Shown here piece by piece: positions 1 to 6,393 of a stretch of DNA of 31,593 bases. The stretch is taken from IMG/VR virus record IMGVR_UViG_3300023296_000874, positions 1 to 31,593 of that record; one strand, written 5' to 3'. Under the pieces are notes generated by a model. That model ran no database searches. It saw nothing but the letters and a program-made list of their open reading frames with translations, and was not told the origin of the DNA. The stretch comes from a virus. Positions within the stretch are counted from its first letter, which is position 1, and each line of letters opens with the position of its first letter. A program made the translations under genes and the position numbers.

Positions 1-204
1 GATGAGATTCGGTGGGGCACACGCGGCGAGATGAACGAGCCCGGATCAGAGACCCTGACCGCCACGTTCGACACCCGAGGCGACGCTGAGAAGTTCAGGC
101 GGCTCGCCATTCGGTTCGGCTTCGCGGCAGACGTTGTGGAGCAGACCAACGTCACTGAGTACGAAGGAATGGACTTCGTAGTGACAATTCGCCACCTCAC
201 CTGA
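1..204 (+). CDS. Hypothetical protein, 5' end outside the window
   Basis: The first reading frame is open from base 1 to a TGA at 202-204 and gives 67 residues ending in VVTIRHLT. The upstream end is not visible. An internal ATG at 31 could be the start, but the frame is open before it and no clear ribosome-binding site precedes it, so I treat the gene as cut by the window edge. The visible part alternates charged and hydrophobic residues as a small soluble alpha/beta domain would. I recognise no family. The next gene begins 20 bases downstream on the same strand. Confidence 0.6.
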   Translation, partial: DEIRWGTRGEMNEPGSETLTATFDTRGDAEKFRRLAIRFGFAADVVEQTNVTEYEGMDFVVTIRHLT

Positions 205-211
205 TTCTCAT

Positions 212-225
212 TGTCCGAAAGGACA
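212..225 (+). promoter_or_regulatory. GNRA-capped hairpin over a ribosome-binding site
   Basis: TGTCC (212-216) and GGACA (221-225) pair around a GAAA tetraloop. The 3' arm contains the GGA of the Shine-Dalgarno sequence and the first base of the ATG at 225. The stem is only 5 bp, so it could be chance, but GAAA is a stable GNRA loop and the placement is exactly over the start site. If it forms it would reduce translation of the gene at 225 or serve as a protein-binding operator. Confidence 0.35.
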
Positions 226-554
226 TGATTGACCCCCGCCAGCTTGACCTTGTTCAACTCTCCACCCTTCCGGAGGAGACTTGGATGGGGTTGTTCGTGT
301 ACCACCCCATGCTCCAGATGGGTGACACGCCCTACTGGCACACAGGTGACTACACCGGCATCAATGCCGAGCTGCTCGATGACGATGAACGTGACATGCT
401 TGCCTACGATGAAGGCACAGTGTTGAGCACGTTCTATCAGGACTTCGAAGGGTGGCCCAAGGAAGACCTACTCCGTGTACGTTTCGGAGACGGTTCTTGG
501 GCAGGGCTGCATTACAGTCCTTGCAACATTTGGACCCTACGACCTGGAGCCTGA
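225..554 (+). CDS. Hypothetical acidic protein
   Basis: This gene encodes 109 residues from an ATG with AAAGGA just upstream. The product is acidic (an LLDDDERD run near residue 51) and rich in Trp and Tyr, which suggests a compact soluble domain. There is no signal peptide or membrane segment. The next gene starts 1 base after the stop, so the two are probably co-transcribed and translationally coupled. I do not recognise the family, and no function can be assigned from the sequence. Confidence 0.75.
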   Translation: MIDPRQLDLVQLSTLPEETWMGLFVYHPMLQMGDTPYWHTGDYTGINAELLDDDERDMLAYDEGTVLSTFYQDFEGWPKEDLLRVRFGDGSWAGLHYSPCNIWTLRPGA

Positions 555-555
555 T

Positions 556-798
556 ATGCCTTTCGCCACATCCCCCCGTGACCGTGTTGTCGTCGAGCAT
601 ACGCAGATCGACACCATCTACGAGCTGACCGAACGCCGGATCGAAGCCCTGGGCGGCTTGCTTGCCGGTGAGCAGCCCGCGTTCATCTCGGATGTTCAGT
701 GGGGTTTGCTACAGCAGCAGCGCCCCATCATGGAGAACTGCTCAGTAGACCTCCTCGAGTACCGTGAGGTTCTCGAGGCCCGCCTCAATGCCTGGTAG
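556..798 (+). CDS. Hypothetical small protein
   Basis: The frame is open further upstream, but I chose the ATG at 556 because it lies one base after the previous stop and leaves 80 residues of coherent sequence. The earlier in-frame ATG at 475 lies inside the neighbouring gene. Residues 15-75 look largely helical, with an acidic and glutamine-rich surface. No motif or family is recognised. The 3' end overlaps the convergent gene at 785-961 by 14 bases, so there is no room for a conventional terminator between them. Confidence 0.7.
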   Translation: MPFATSPRDRVVVEHTQIDTIYELTERRIEALGGLLAGEQPAFISDVQWGLLQQQRPIMENCSVDLLEYREVLEARLNAW

Positions 799-961
799 GG
801 TCAGCCGCTTCCCGCCGCTGCTCCTTCTCTGACACTCGAGCCTTCTTCTCCTGATTCGTCTGGTGAGTGAGAGATCCCTTGCATCCGTTGGCCTTGTGGG
901 GCTTACAGAGCAGGCATCCGCCTCGACGGTTCTTGGGACGACGGCGCTTGTGGTTTGCCAT
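785..961 (-). CDS. Small basic Cys/His protein (MANHKRRRPKNRR family)
   Basis: This encodes a 58-residue, very basic protein beginning MANHKRRRPKNRR and containing CLLCKPHKANGCKG. From memory it resembles a small family seen in bacteria and phages that shares the KxxRRRPKN...GC-x2-CKPHKANG pattern; its function is unknown. The Cys and His spacing could bind one zinc and the basic tail could bind nucleic acid, but both are inference. The ATG at 961 has AGGTGA upstream. An in-frame extension (TTG-type start near 982) is less likely. The start region is buried in the inverted repeat at 958-1024. Confidence 0.8.
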   Translation of the reverse strand: MANHKRRRPKNRRGGCLLCKPHKANGCKGSLTHQTNQEKKARVSEKEQRREAADPTRH

Positions 962-1024
962 GACGATCACCTCTATGTTCACCCCGTCGCGTAGTTGCGG
1001 CGGGGCAGAGTATGATCGTCATGG
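958..1024. promoter_or_regulatory. Nested inverted repeat between divergent genes
   Basis: CCATGACGATCA (958-969) is perfectly complementary to TGATCGTCATGG (1013-1024), giving 12 bp. Between them a second stem pairs 982-990 with 997-1005 (9 bp with one G-T wobble, 6-base loop). In the minus-strand transcript the copy at 958-969 carries the start codon of the 785-961 gene and part of its Shine-Dalgarno sequence, so folding would hide that start. The element also fills the divergent intergenic gap, so it could instead be a DNA operator or a cruciform. Confidence 0.6.
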
Positions 1025-1058
1025 TGATGTACCTCTATAACGCATAGGACATACGACA

Positions 1059-1403
1059 ATGAATGACGCTGAAAGTGTAGAAGTCACCTGGCAAGGTGAC
1101 GAAGTAATGGGATGGACCGGGTACATCAACGGCAGTGTTGTAGCCCGCGTAGGTCGGATTGAGGACACTGCTTGGGGCAAAGACCCCGACCTGGTGTGGG
1201 GTTGGCGCGTGGACTACGCAGGCGACAACATTCAGGCTCTCCATCTCCTCATCTCGCCCGATGCCGCTCGGGAAAAGGCGGCGAAGCGGTTGGGAGACCT
1301 CATCCGGAAGGTAGACTCAGGACATGCCTCAAGACCATTCAGAGCGACGGGTTCGACTCCTATGGGGGGAATCCATAGCTCCTTCCATTACCTGGGCCGG
1401 TAG
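1059..1403 (+). CDS. Hypothetical protein, paralogue of the next gene
   Basis: This encodes up to 114 residues from the ATG at 1059, with AGGA upstream. Residues 7-90 form a Trp-rich domain (TWQGD, VVARV, WGWRVDY, REKAAKRL) that aligns with the following gene around TW-x-G and VARV. A C-terminal helix begins near residue 75. The last 25 residues look unlike the rest and overlap the next gene by 80 bases in another frame, so the true C-terminus is uncertain; see the separate finding on a possible frame change. No known family is recognised. Confidence 0.7.
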   Translation: MNDAESVEVTWQGDEVMGWTGYINGSVVARVGRIEDTAWGKDPDLVWGWRVDYAGDNIQALHLLISPDAAREKAAKRLGDLIRKVDSGHASRPFRATGSTPMGGIHSSFHYLGR

Positions 1404-1668
1404 CCCGGAGCGTGGGTACGAATTCAGGTACCGAGGCGAGCGCGTAGCTCGTGTGTGGCGTTCTGCGCCTCCGAGAGCCCGTCAGCCCGGCACGCTCTCA
1501 GGCCACTTCCCAGGCGCTAACCGAACTGTGACGGTGCGAACCGCGTGTTGGTGGTGGGAGATTCGGTGGAACGGTGAGCACATCATTGCGAAGAATGCAA
1601 TGGGGTCAGCGGACCAAGCTCGAGACCGTGCAACTAACAAGCTGACTGCTATGTCCTGGGACACATGA
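1324..1668 (+). CDS. Hypothetical protein, paralogue of the preceding gene
   Basis: This encodes 114 residues if it starts at the ATG at 1324. The recognisable domain begins only around residue 18 (APSITWAG) and includes VARV, CWWWEIRWNG and a final helix DQARDRATNKL. It matches the domain of the 1059 gene in order and spacing, so the two probably arose by duplication. The first 17 residues lie in the overlap and look atypical, and the start codon has no well-placed Shine-Dalgarno sequence. The stop overlaps the ATG of the next gene (ATGA). Confidence 0.65.
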   Translation: MPQDHSERRVRLLWGESIAPSITWAGSPERGYEFRYRGERVARVWRSAPPRARQPGTLSGHFPGANRTVTVRTACWWWEIRWNGEHIIAKNAMGSADQARDRATNKLTAMSWDT

Positions 1669-1910
1669 ATCGTAAGAAGCTCCTTGAGCACATCCGCAAA
1701 ATCGTCTACAAGCAAGCGCAGCTCGCTCAGACCGGTGCGGACGGCACTGGATCGGTTGAGGTGAACCGGGACTGGCTTGTGGAGCTGTCTAAAGAACTCG
1801 GCGTGCTTGCCCGTGATCTATCCACACTGCTTGAAACCGACAGCAAGGGCAGCGAGGAGGTTGATACCTCGCGCCTGACCATGTTGATGGATGATGAGGC
1901 TGACGGATGA
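1665..1910 (+). CDS. Small helical protein with C-terminal SRLTMLMDDE motif
   Basis: This encodes 81 residues, predicted mostly helical with a basic N-terminus (NRKKLLEHIRK) and an acidic C-terminus. The last residues, SRLTMLMDDEADG, form a motif that recurs at the C-terminus of other proteins in the window. The gene starts inside the previous stop (ATGA) and is itself overlapped by the start of a paralogue. The paralogues share LSTLL, a GSE-x-VDTSRLTMLMDDEA tail and length, but little in their first 40 residues. The function is unknown; the tail looks like a docking or sorting signal. Confidence 0.8.
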   Translation: MNRKKLLEHIRKIVYKQAQLAQTGADGTGSVEVNRDWLVELSKELGVLARDLSTLLETDSKGSEEVDTSRLTMLMDDEADG

Positions 1911-2145
1911 AGCGTGCAGAGTTGTTGAAGATGATACGGACCATGTCACGTCTGGGAGGGAACCTATCCGCCCACGGAGGGAACGGAGAGGGCAACTTCA
2001 CCACGACAAAGTCGTGGATGAAGTCTCACGGCAAGTCACTCGATGAGTGGGCGGAGAACCTCTCGACCCTCCTCGACCAAGACTCCGTAGGCAGCGAGGA
2101 CGTTGATACCTCACGTCTGACCATGCTGATGGATGATGAGGCTGA
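1848..2145 (+). repeat. 56-bp direct repeat encoding the shared C-terminal motif (copies 1848-1903 and 2090-2145)
   Basis: By my alignment the two 56-base copies differ at four positions. The rest of the two genes is much more diverged. Each copy encodes the GSE-VDTSRLTMLMDDEA tail of its gene. Either the duplication is recent and the N-terminal parts have changed quickly, or the tail cassette is being conserved or converted. Confidence 0.8.
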
Positions 2146-2161
2146 AGAGGCCGGATCCTAA
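1907..2161 (+). CDS. Small helical protein, tandem paralogue with SRLTMLMDDE motif
   Basis: This encodes 84 residues from an ATG overlapping the preceding stop. It begins with a basic amphipathic helix (KRAELLKMIRTMSRL), followed by a Gly-rich linker, a second helix and a C-terminal SRLTMLMDDEAEEAGS. The tail is almost identical to that of the 1665 gene at both protein and DNA level. Tandem position and overlap imply co-expression. It ends facing the convergent gene at 2158. I know of no family match, and the function is unknown. Confidence 0.8.
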   Translation: MKRAELLKMIRTMSRLGGNLSAHGGNGEGNFTTTKSWMKSHGKSLDEWAENLSTLLDQDSVGSEDVDTSRLTMLMDDEAEEAGS

Positions 2162-2487
2162 GAGTGCATGGAGTCGAAGCCCACGTAGGGTCTCAAGTAC
2201 TCCTTCTCATGATGGTCGCCGCATAGCGGGGCGATACCCATAGGGAAGAACGTAGCTGCGAGGTGAGTGTCTTCGCCACACTCCCGGCACTTCATAGCCC
2301 GCTGCATCTCAACGCCGAAGCGCGCCCGGTCCAGAACGTAGTCCCGGTAGTGCTCCCGAGCTTCATCAGCGGTGGCATGTCCCTCACACTCTTCAGCGCA
2401 GTTGCCGATGGGGCGAATGACCTTGTCGTTCATGGTGGTGAAATGCCACTTGCCGTCAGCCTTCTGTCGTGGTTCGTCGTAGTTCAC
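2158..2487 (-). CDS. Cys/His-rich hypothetical protein
   Basis: I place the start at the GTG at 2487, which has GAGG five bases upstream and lies just past the endolysin stop at 2495. This leaves 109 residues; a longer open frame would run over the endolysin gene. The middle contains GNCAEECEGHATADEAREHYRD and the C-terminal third contains CRECG with a later LCGDHH, a possible CxxC...CxxH zinc site. The C-E-x-GHAT-x-x-E-A pattern resembles conserved hypothetical proteins of phages, but I cannot name the family. The stop overlaps the convergent 1907 gene by 4 bases. Confidence 0.75.
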   Translation of the reverse strand: MNYDEPRQKADGKWHFTTMNDKVIRPIGNCAEECEGHATADEAREHYRDYVLDRARFGVEMQRAMKCRECGEDTHLAATFFPMGIAPLCGDHHEKEYLRPYVGFDSMHS

Positions 2488-2494
2488 AATCACC

Positions 2495-3352
2495 TCAGCG
2501 TAGTAGAGCAGCCCATGTGTTCCCGCCAACCCATCCGTCAGGGGTAAGGCCCGCCGCCTTCTGAAACTGTACAACGGCAGCAGAGGTTCCCCCACGCCAG
2601 TCTCCATCAATCCCGGTGGCTACGCCCTTCGCCTTGAGCAGACGCTGTAGCTCTGCAACCCAGCCGTTCTTCATCCCCATCACGAGGGTCGGGCGGTAGT
2701 CCCAGCCGTACTGCACGAAGCGGAAGAGGTCGATTGCGCGCCAGATCGTCACTCTGACGGCTCGCTTGTCTTCGGAGTGGATGTTCACAAGCTGAATGAA
2801 CTTCTGGTAGTTGGAGCCGTCGAAGCCGCCCGCGATGTTGATGCAGCCCGCGCTCCACCGTCCCACGTACATCGTCTTGCCGCCCGCATGTACGTTCACG
2901 CCTGCGTAGCTCTGAACCACTGACTCGCCGATGTCGGGCTGGAAGTTGCCGTTGCGGTCACGCCACAAGCGGTTCAACTCATTGAGGGAGCGCAGGGCGG
3001 GGTAGCCCTTGTGCTGTCCCGCCGTGTAGAGATGCTGTCCGAAGGTGAGGTGGGCAGCACCGTCACGTCCCATGGGGTTCTCGGTGTAGTAGCGTCCGGG
3101 GTCAGTCGTTCCGGGGGCGAGGATCACGCCCTTCCGAAGGTCTTCGCCACGATGCACCAACGCGACGGTGTCGTTGTAGATGTCGGGGGCATTGTTGTTG
3201 AGGGCCAGTTGTCCGAGCTCGTCGGGCAGTGCGCCTTGGAGGCAGAGCAGGTTCAAGTCACCGGCTTCGGTGTCTGCTCCTACCTTGAGGAACGAGAGGA
3301 ACTCGGTCGCGAGGTCGTAGGTCAAGTTGACCCGCGTCGGAAGTGAGGACAT
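2495..3352 (-). CDS. Endolysin: L,D-transpeptidase-like Cys domain plus peptidoglycan-binding domain
   Basis: This encodes 285 residues. Residues 60-210 contain the pattern VNVHAGG (His155) followed by GRWSAGCIN (Cys170), as in the His...S-x-GC active site of the YkuD-type L,D-transpeptidase/carboxypeptidase fold and related phage lysins. Residues 229-285 match a PG_binding_1 repeat (ELQRLLKAKG, VVQFQKAAGL, DGWVGGNTWAALL). The likely role is cleavage of host peptidoglycan at lysis; the bond cut is not decidable here. There is no signal peptide, so a holin or similar would be needed for release. The ATG at 3352 has AGGAG upstream. A divergent dNMP kinase gene lies about 80 bases away. Confidence 0.8.
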   Translation of the reverse strand: MSSLPTRVNLTYDLATEFLSFLKVGADTEAGDLNLLCLQGALPDELGQLALNNNAPDIYNDTVALVHRGEDLRKGVILAPGTTDPGRYYTENPMGRDGAAHLTFGQHLYTAGQHKGYPALRSLNELNRLWRDRNGNFQPDIGESVVQSYAGVNVHAGGKTMYVGRWSAGCINIAGGFDGSNYQKFIQLVNIHSEDKRAVRVTIWRAIDLFRFVQYGWDYRPTLVMGMKNGWVAELQRLLKAKGVATGIDGDWRGGTSAAVVQFQKAAGLTPDGWVGGNTWAALLR

Positions 3353-3373
3353 GTTGACTCCTGATTTGGGGTT

Positions 3374-3407
3374 CCCGCCGCAAGTTGGCCGTCCTACTCA
3401 GGGCGGG
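3374..3407. repeat. Inverted repeat in divergent intergenic region
   Basis: CCCGCC (3374-3379) is complementary to GGCGGG (3402-3407), with 22 bases between, in the gap between the endolysin and the dNMP kinase genes. It does not cover either ribosome-binding site. It may be part of a promoter or operator region, but a 6-bp GC-rich match can also be chance. I could not identify convincing -10 or -35 boxes for either gene. Confidence 0.25.
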
Positions 3408-3448
3408 GCTCTTACGCGGGCCACAAAAGAATCATGACTGGAGGCAAT

Positions 3449-3991
3449 GTGATCGTAGGAATTACCGGGAAAAAGGGCCACGGCAAGGATACCGTCGGCG
3501 AAGTGTTCACCAAAGCGGGGTACCTTCGGGACTTCTTCGCGGCACCCATCAAGGAAGCAGTGAAGCTTGCCTTGAACATGACGGACGAGCAGGTACACGG
3601 CACCGTCGACGTCAAGGAAACCATCGACCCGCGCTACGGCATCACTCCGCGCTGGGCGATGCAGAGCATGGGGACGGAATGGGGACGGAACCTCATCAAC
3701 AAGGACGTCTGGGCCATCGCGTGCCTCAGCCGCATTGAGAACTCCGGCGCACTGAACTGGGTCATCACCGACACCCGGTTCACCAACGAAGCAGACATCA
3801 TCAAGGAGAAGGGAGGCATCATCGTCAAGGTGGTCCGTCCCAACGCAGACACTGGATCGTTCGAAGACCACCCTTCCGAGCTACAGATCGATCTCATCGA
3901 GCCCGACTACACCATCACCAACGACGGCACGCTTGACGAGCTTGTGACTCAAGTGAAGGCGTTGGTGGAGCAGCTCAAGAGCAGACCATGA
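3449..3991 (+). CDS. Deoxynucleoside monophosphate kinase
   Basis: The product phosphorylates dNMPs to dNDPs to feed phage DNA synthesis. Just after the start, GITGKKGHGKDT is a P-loop, followed by MGTEWGR and DTRFTNEADIIKEKGG, which are characteristic of phage dNMP kinases (T4 gp1-like) within the P-loop kinase fold. I prefer the GTG at 3449 (180 residues), which has GGAGG four bases upstream. The ATG at 3434 would add five residues encoded by the Shine-Dalgarno sequence itself and lacks a good site. The stop overlaps the methyltransferase start (ATGA), so they form one operon with the MazG-like gene. Confidence 0.9.
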   Translation: MIVGITGKKGHGKDTVGEVFTKAGYLRDFFAAPIKEAVKLALNMTDEQVHGTVDVKETIDPRYGITPRWAMQSMGTEWGRNLINKDVWAIACLSRIENSGALNWVITDTRFTNEADIIKEKGGIIVKVVRPNADTGSFEDHPSELQIDLIEPDYTITNDGTLDELVTQVKALVEQLKSRP

Positions 3992-4563
3992 ACTACTACG
4001 AATCGGAAGCCTACACCTACTTCCAGAACACTGTGGACATCAACGTGAGCGCCGTGCTCTCGCCGTTCACTGATCTACTCCCTGACAGGGCGCGGGTACT
4101 GGATGCAGGGTGCGGCAGTGGGCGCGACGTGCGGTTCTTCAAGCAACAGGGCTTCAGGGTAGACGCGTTTGACGCGAGCTTTGCGCTGGTGGCTTTGGCA
4201 TCTGATCACAGCGGGGTGACCGTCACCCGTCAGAGGTTCCAGGACTTCCACTACGACCACCTGTTCGACGGCATCTGGTGTTGTGCTTCTCTGCTCCACG
4301 TACCCAAGGCCGAGCTGAATCACATCATGGCGAGGCTGAGGGAGCAGCTTGTTCCAGGTGGCGTGCTGTACGTGTCGTTCAAGCACGGCGACTTCGAGGA
4401 GCGTTTGGATGGCTACCGGGTGTTCACCGACATGAACGAGGTCAACCTCGAAATCATGTTTGAGAGGCTCCGCATGGACGTCGTCCGCATGTGGCAGACC
4501 CCCGACTACCGTCCAGACAATGACACACAGTGGCTCAATGCCGTAGCCCGGAGGGAGCTCTAA
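3988..4563 (+). CDS. Class I SAM-dependent methyltransferase
   Basis: This encodes 191 residues with the class I methyltransferase order: motif I VLDAGCGSGRDV (about 37-48), the acidic end of strand 2 VDAFDAS (about 58-64), DGIWCCASLLHV (motif IV region, about 94-105) and LVPGGVLYVSFKHG (about 122-135). It resembles TehB/UbiE-like small-molecule methyltransferases more than DNA methylases, as no DPPY-type catalytic motif or target-recognition domain is visible. The substrate is unknown; a metabolite or a modified nucleotide are possibilities given its position between dNMP kinase and a MazG-like gene. Confidence 0.85.
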   Translation: MNYYESEAYTYFQNTVDINVSAVLSPFTDLLPDRARVLDAGCGSGRDVRFFKQQGFRVDAFDASFALVALASDHSGVTVTRQRFQDFHYDHLFDGIWCCASLLHVPKAELNHIMARLREQLVPGGVLYVSFKHGDFEERLDGYRVFTDMNEVNLEIMFERLRMDVVRMWQTPDYRPDNDTQWLNAVARREL

Positions 4564-4925
4564 TGGGATCACGTACCGTAGACGTGCTGGCTGACGTAGG
4601 TCACGAGCGCGTGAAGCAGGATGCGAAGTGGGGCAGGTCTGATCACGCAGACGGCACACACGCCAACTACATGTCCAAGGCTGAGGAGCTCAAGTCACTC
4701 GCCACCGAACAGGCGATGCAGAACAACATCACCTGGAACACCATCCTCCAAGAGGAAGTCTTTGAAGCTCTGTCCACTGGCGAGCCTGACATCCTACGGG
4801 CTGAGCTGGTGCAGGTAGCGGCGGTCGCGGTCGCTTGGATTGAGGCTCTCGATGCTCGCCAAGCTGAGTACGACGAGCTGCATCCATCAGTCGATGAGGA
4901 TCTCGACCCGGCTGATGGTGGGTAG
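4563..4925 (+). CDS. MazG-like nucleotide pyrophosphohydrolase
   Basis: I use the ATG at 4563, which overlaps the methyltransferase TAA, giving 120 residues. The pattern HERVKQDAKWG, then ILQEEVFEAL (an EExxE metal site) and LRAELVQVAAVAVAWIEALD is typical of phage MazG-like proteins of the all-alpha NTP pyrophosphatase superfamily. The usual ExxD of the second helix is ELVQ here, as in many members of this phage subgroup as I remember it. It probably hydrolyses NTPs or dNTPs, or an alarmone, to adjust pools. The last 39 bases overlap the convergent gene at 4887. Confidence 0.75.
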   Translation: MGSRTVDVLADVGHERVKQDAKWGRSDHADGTHANYMSKAEELKSLATEQAMQNNITWNTILQEEVFEALSTGEPDILRAELVQVAAVAVAWIEALDARQAEYDELHPSVDEDLDPADGG

Positions 4926-5621
4926 CTGAACAACCTCCTGCTCTACGAACAGAGGGAGCAGCGGATCTCCCTGTCCAACCCGCCGCCTCACCTTCGCGGG
5001 TAGGTCTGGTAGGTCTTCCAGCAAGAGAAGCATTCGGTTGATGCGGTAGGGGTAAGCACATGCCCACTCAACGTTCATTCCACTCCACACAAGACGATAG
5101 TCGAGTGGGGTGAAGTGGCCGGAGTGCCTACCGATCAGAGCAGGCTCACCGACTCCAAGGTTCCCAAGCGCCGCGATGAACTGGTCGAACCGGATCAGGT
5201 ACCGCGTGAACTGCTCGTCCCCCGCGATGCCAAGTTCAGCCAGGAACTGGTAGTGCGCCCGGAGCTTCACACGGTTGCGACCTCTACGGTCGGCCAGCCC
5301 TTGGACAAGTCGGGTCTCGTCCTCCTGCCACAGGATGTTCCCACGCGGCACACGGGCGAGGTACGCCATGAGGTTCTCAAGCATCACCTCGTGGTCTACG
5401 TCCAGCTCACGCATATGGGATTGAGCTACGAACTCCCGTGCTCCCATCTGCCAGATGTTTCGCTGCTCCCCAGCCAGAATGATCACAGATTCGGGAGGGG
5501 GAGCCGTACCATCCATCAGCGCCGGGATGATTGCTGTCACAATCCCTGTCGCGACGTACACATCACCAATCGACGCAATGCCGTGGTCACTGACGTATCG
5601 TAGATGGCCGTAATCGCTCAT
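4887..5621 (-). CDS. Hypothetical protein ending in SRVEILID
   Basis: The ATG at 5621 overlaps the TGA of the phosphatase gene, with AGGTG upstream, and gives 244 residues. The protein is soluble and mostly helical in its middle, with a proline-containing loop near residue 40. The last residues, ISRVEILID, are a looser version of the S-R-hydrophobic-x-M-L-M-D motif seen at other C-termini here. I do not recognise a family. It is translationally coupled to the phosphatase, so they may act in the same process. Confidence 0.75.
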   Translation of the reverse strand: MSDYGHLRYVSDHGIASIGDVYVATGIVTAIIPALMDGTAPPPESVIILAGEQRNIWQMGAREFVAQSHMRELDVDHEVMLENLMAYLARVPRGNILWQEDETRLVQGLADRRGRNRVKLRAHYQFLAELGIAGDEQFTRYLIRFDQFIAALGNLGVGEPALIGRHSGHFTPLDYRLVWSGMNVEWACAYPYRINRMLLLLEDLPDLPAKVRRRVGQGDPLLPLFVEQEVVQLPTISRVEILID

Positions 5622-6352
5622 CACACCTGTATGATCTCCCTACTGGGTAGCACGATGGCGGTCAACGTGTACGGCGGTTTGGTGCCGCAACCGGTGTCCA
5701 ATGCTATCCACCTGTCTTCCAGCATAGGCTGCTTCAGGCATTGATGTCCAAAGACCTGTGTACCATTCTCGAACTCATATAGCTCTCCGCGCTTGAGGTT
5801 CGGGTAGCCGAAATATACCTGATCAGGATGCCAGGTGATGAGGTGTCCGATGATCTGTTCGTCAGTCTGGACCTCGATGCCCTTGACTCCCTCAGCGGCT
5901 TGCGTGGAGATGCCGGAGTGGGTGATCCAGTACCTGTTGCCGTCTACGTCCACCCGCAGGCAGTACTGGAAAGCATTCTCGAAGTAGTCCTTGTGGTGTT
6001 GCGGCATGTTGGCGCGCATGGAGAAGAACACGCGGCTGGGGTCCTTGGTCTTGCACCCGTATGAGCGTACCGTTGCCCAGGCTCCCCAGATGGGGCTCCA
6101 CACATCTGCCACCTTGCCCGTCTGGAGCATGTTGATGACCCAGAAGTCGTGGTTGCCCACGCAGGGTACGACGCCCTCCTTGATGCAGAGCTCAATCACG
6201 CCCTTGCTGTCGGGACCACGGTCAATCAGGTCACCAACGCTGACAATGTCCACGTCGGTTCCGAACCGGTCTCTGATGAGGGCGATGAGCTTCTTGAGCT
6301 TCTTGAGATCGCCGTGTACGTCACCGAACACGACACAAGGGTTGTCTGACAT
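5621..6352 (-). CDS. PPP-family metallophosphatase (first copy)
   Basis: This encodes 243 residues with GDVHGD (10-15), GDLIDRGPDS (40-49), GNHD (66-69), a later ITHSG and FGHQ. This is the complete two-metal signature of PPP phosphatases, the group containing lambda phosphatase, PrpA/PrpB and ApaH-like enzymes. It would remove phosphate from Ser/Thr/Tyr or hydrolyse dinucleoside polyphosphates. I chose the ATG at 6352, which has GGAG five bases upstream, over a GTG at 6382 without one. A second, distinct copy lies at 27137-27913. Confidence 0.88.
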   Translation of the reverse strand: MSDNPCVVFGDVHGDLKKLKKLIALIRDRFGTDVDIVSVGDLIDRGPDSKGVIELCIKEGVVPCVGNHDFWVINMLQTGKVADVWSPIWGAWATVRSYGCKTKDPSRVFFSMRANMPQHHKDYFENAFQYCLRVDVDGNRYWITHSGISTQAAEGVKGIEVQTDEQIIGHLITWHPDQVYFGYPNLKRGELYEFENGTQVFGHQCLKQPMLEDRWIALDTGCGTKPPYTLTAIVLPSREIIQV

Positions 6353-6393
6353 ATAGGCTCCAGGGCTACTCTCGATAGACACCGGAGTATGGG

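Noticed and set aside
1285-1378. tRNA-like GGTTCGACTCC segment
   Set aside because: The T-arm stem has a mismatch, no complementary 5' acceptor strand is found about 70 bases upstream, and no anticodon stem with a 7-base loop can be drawn.
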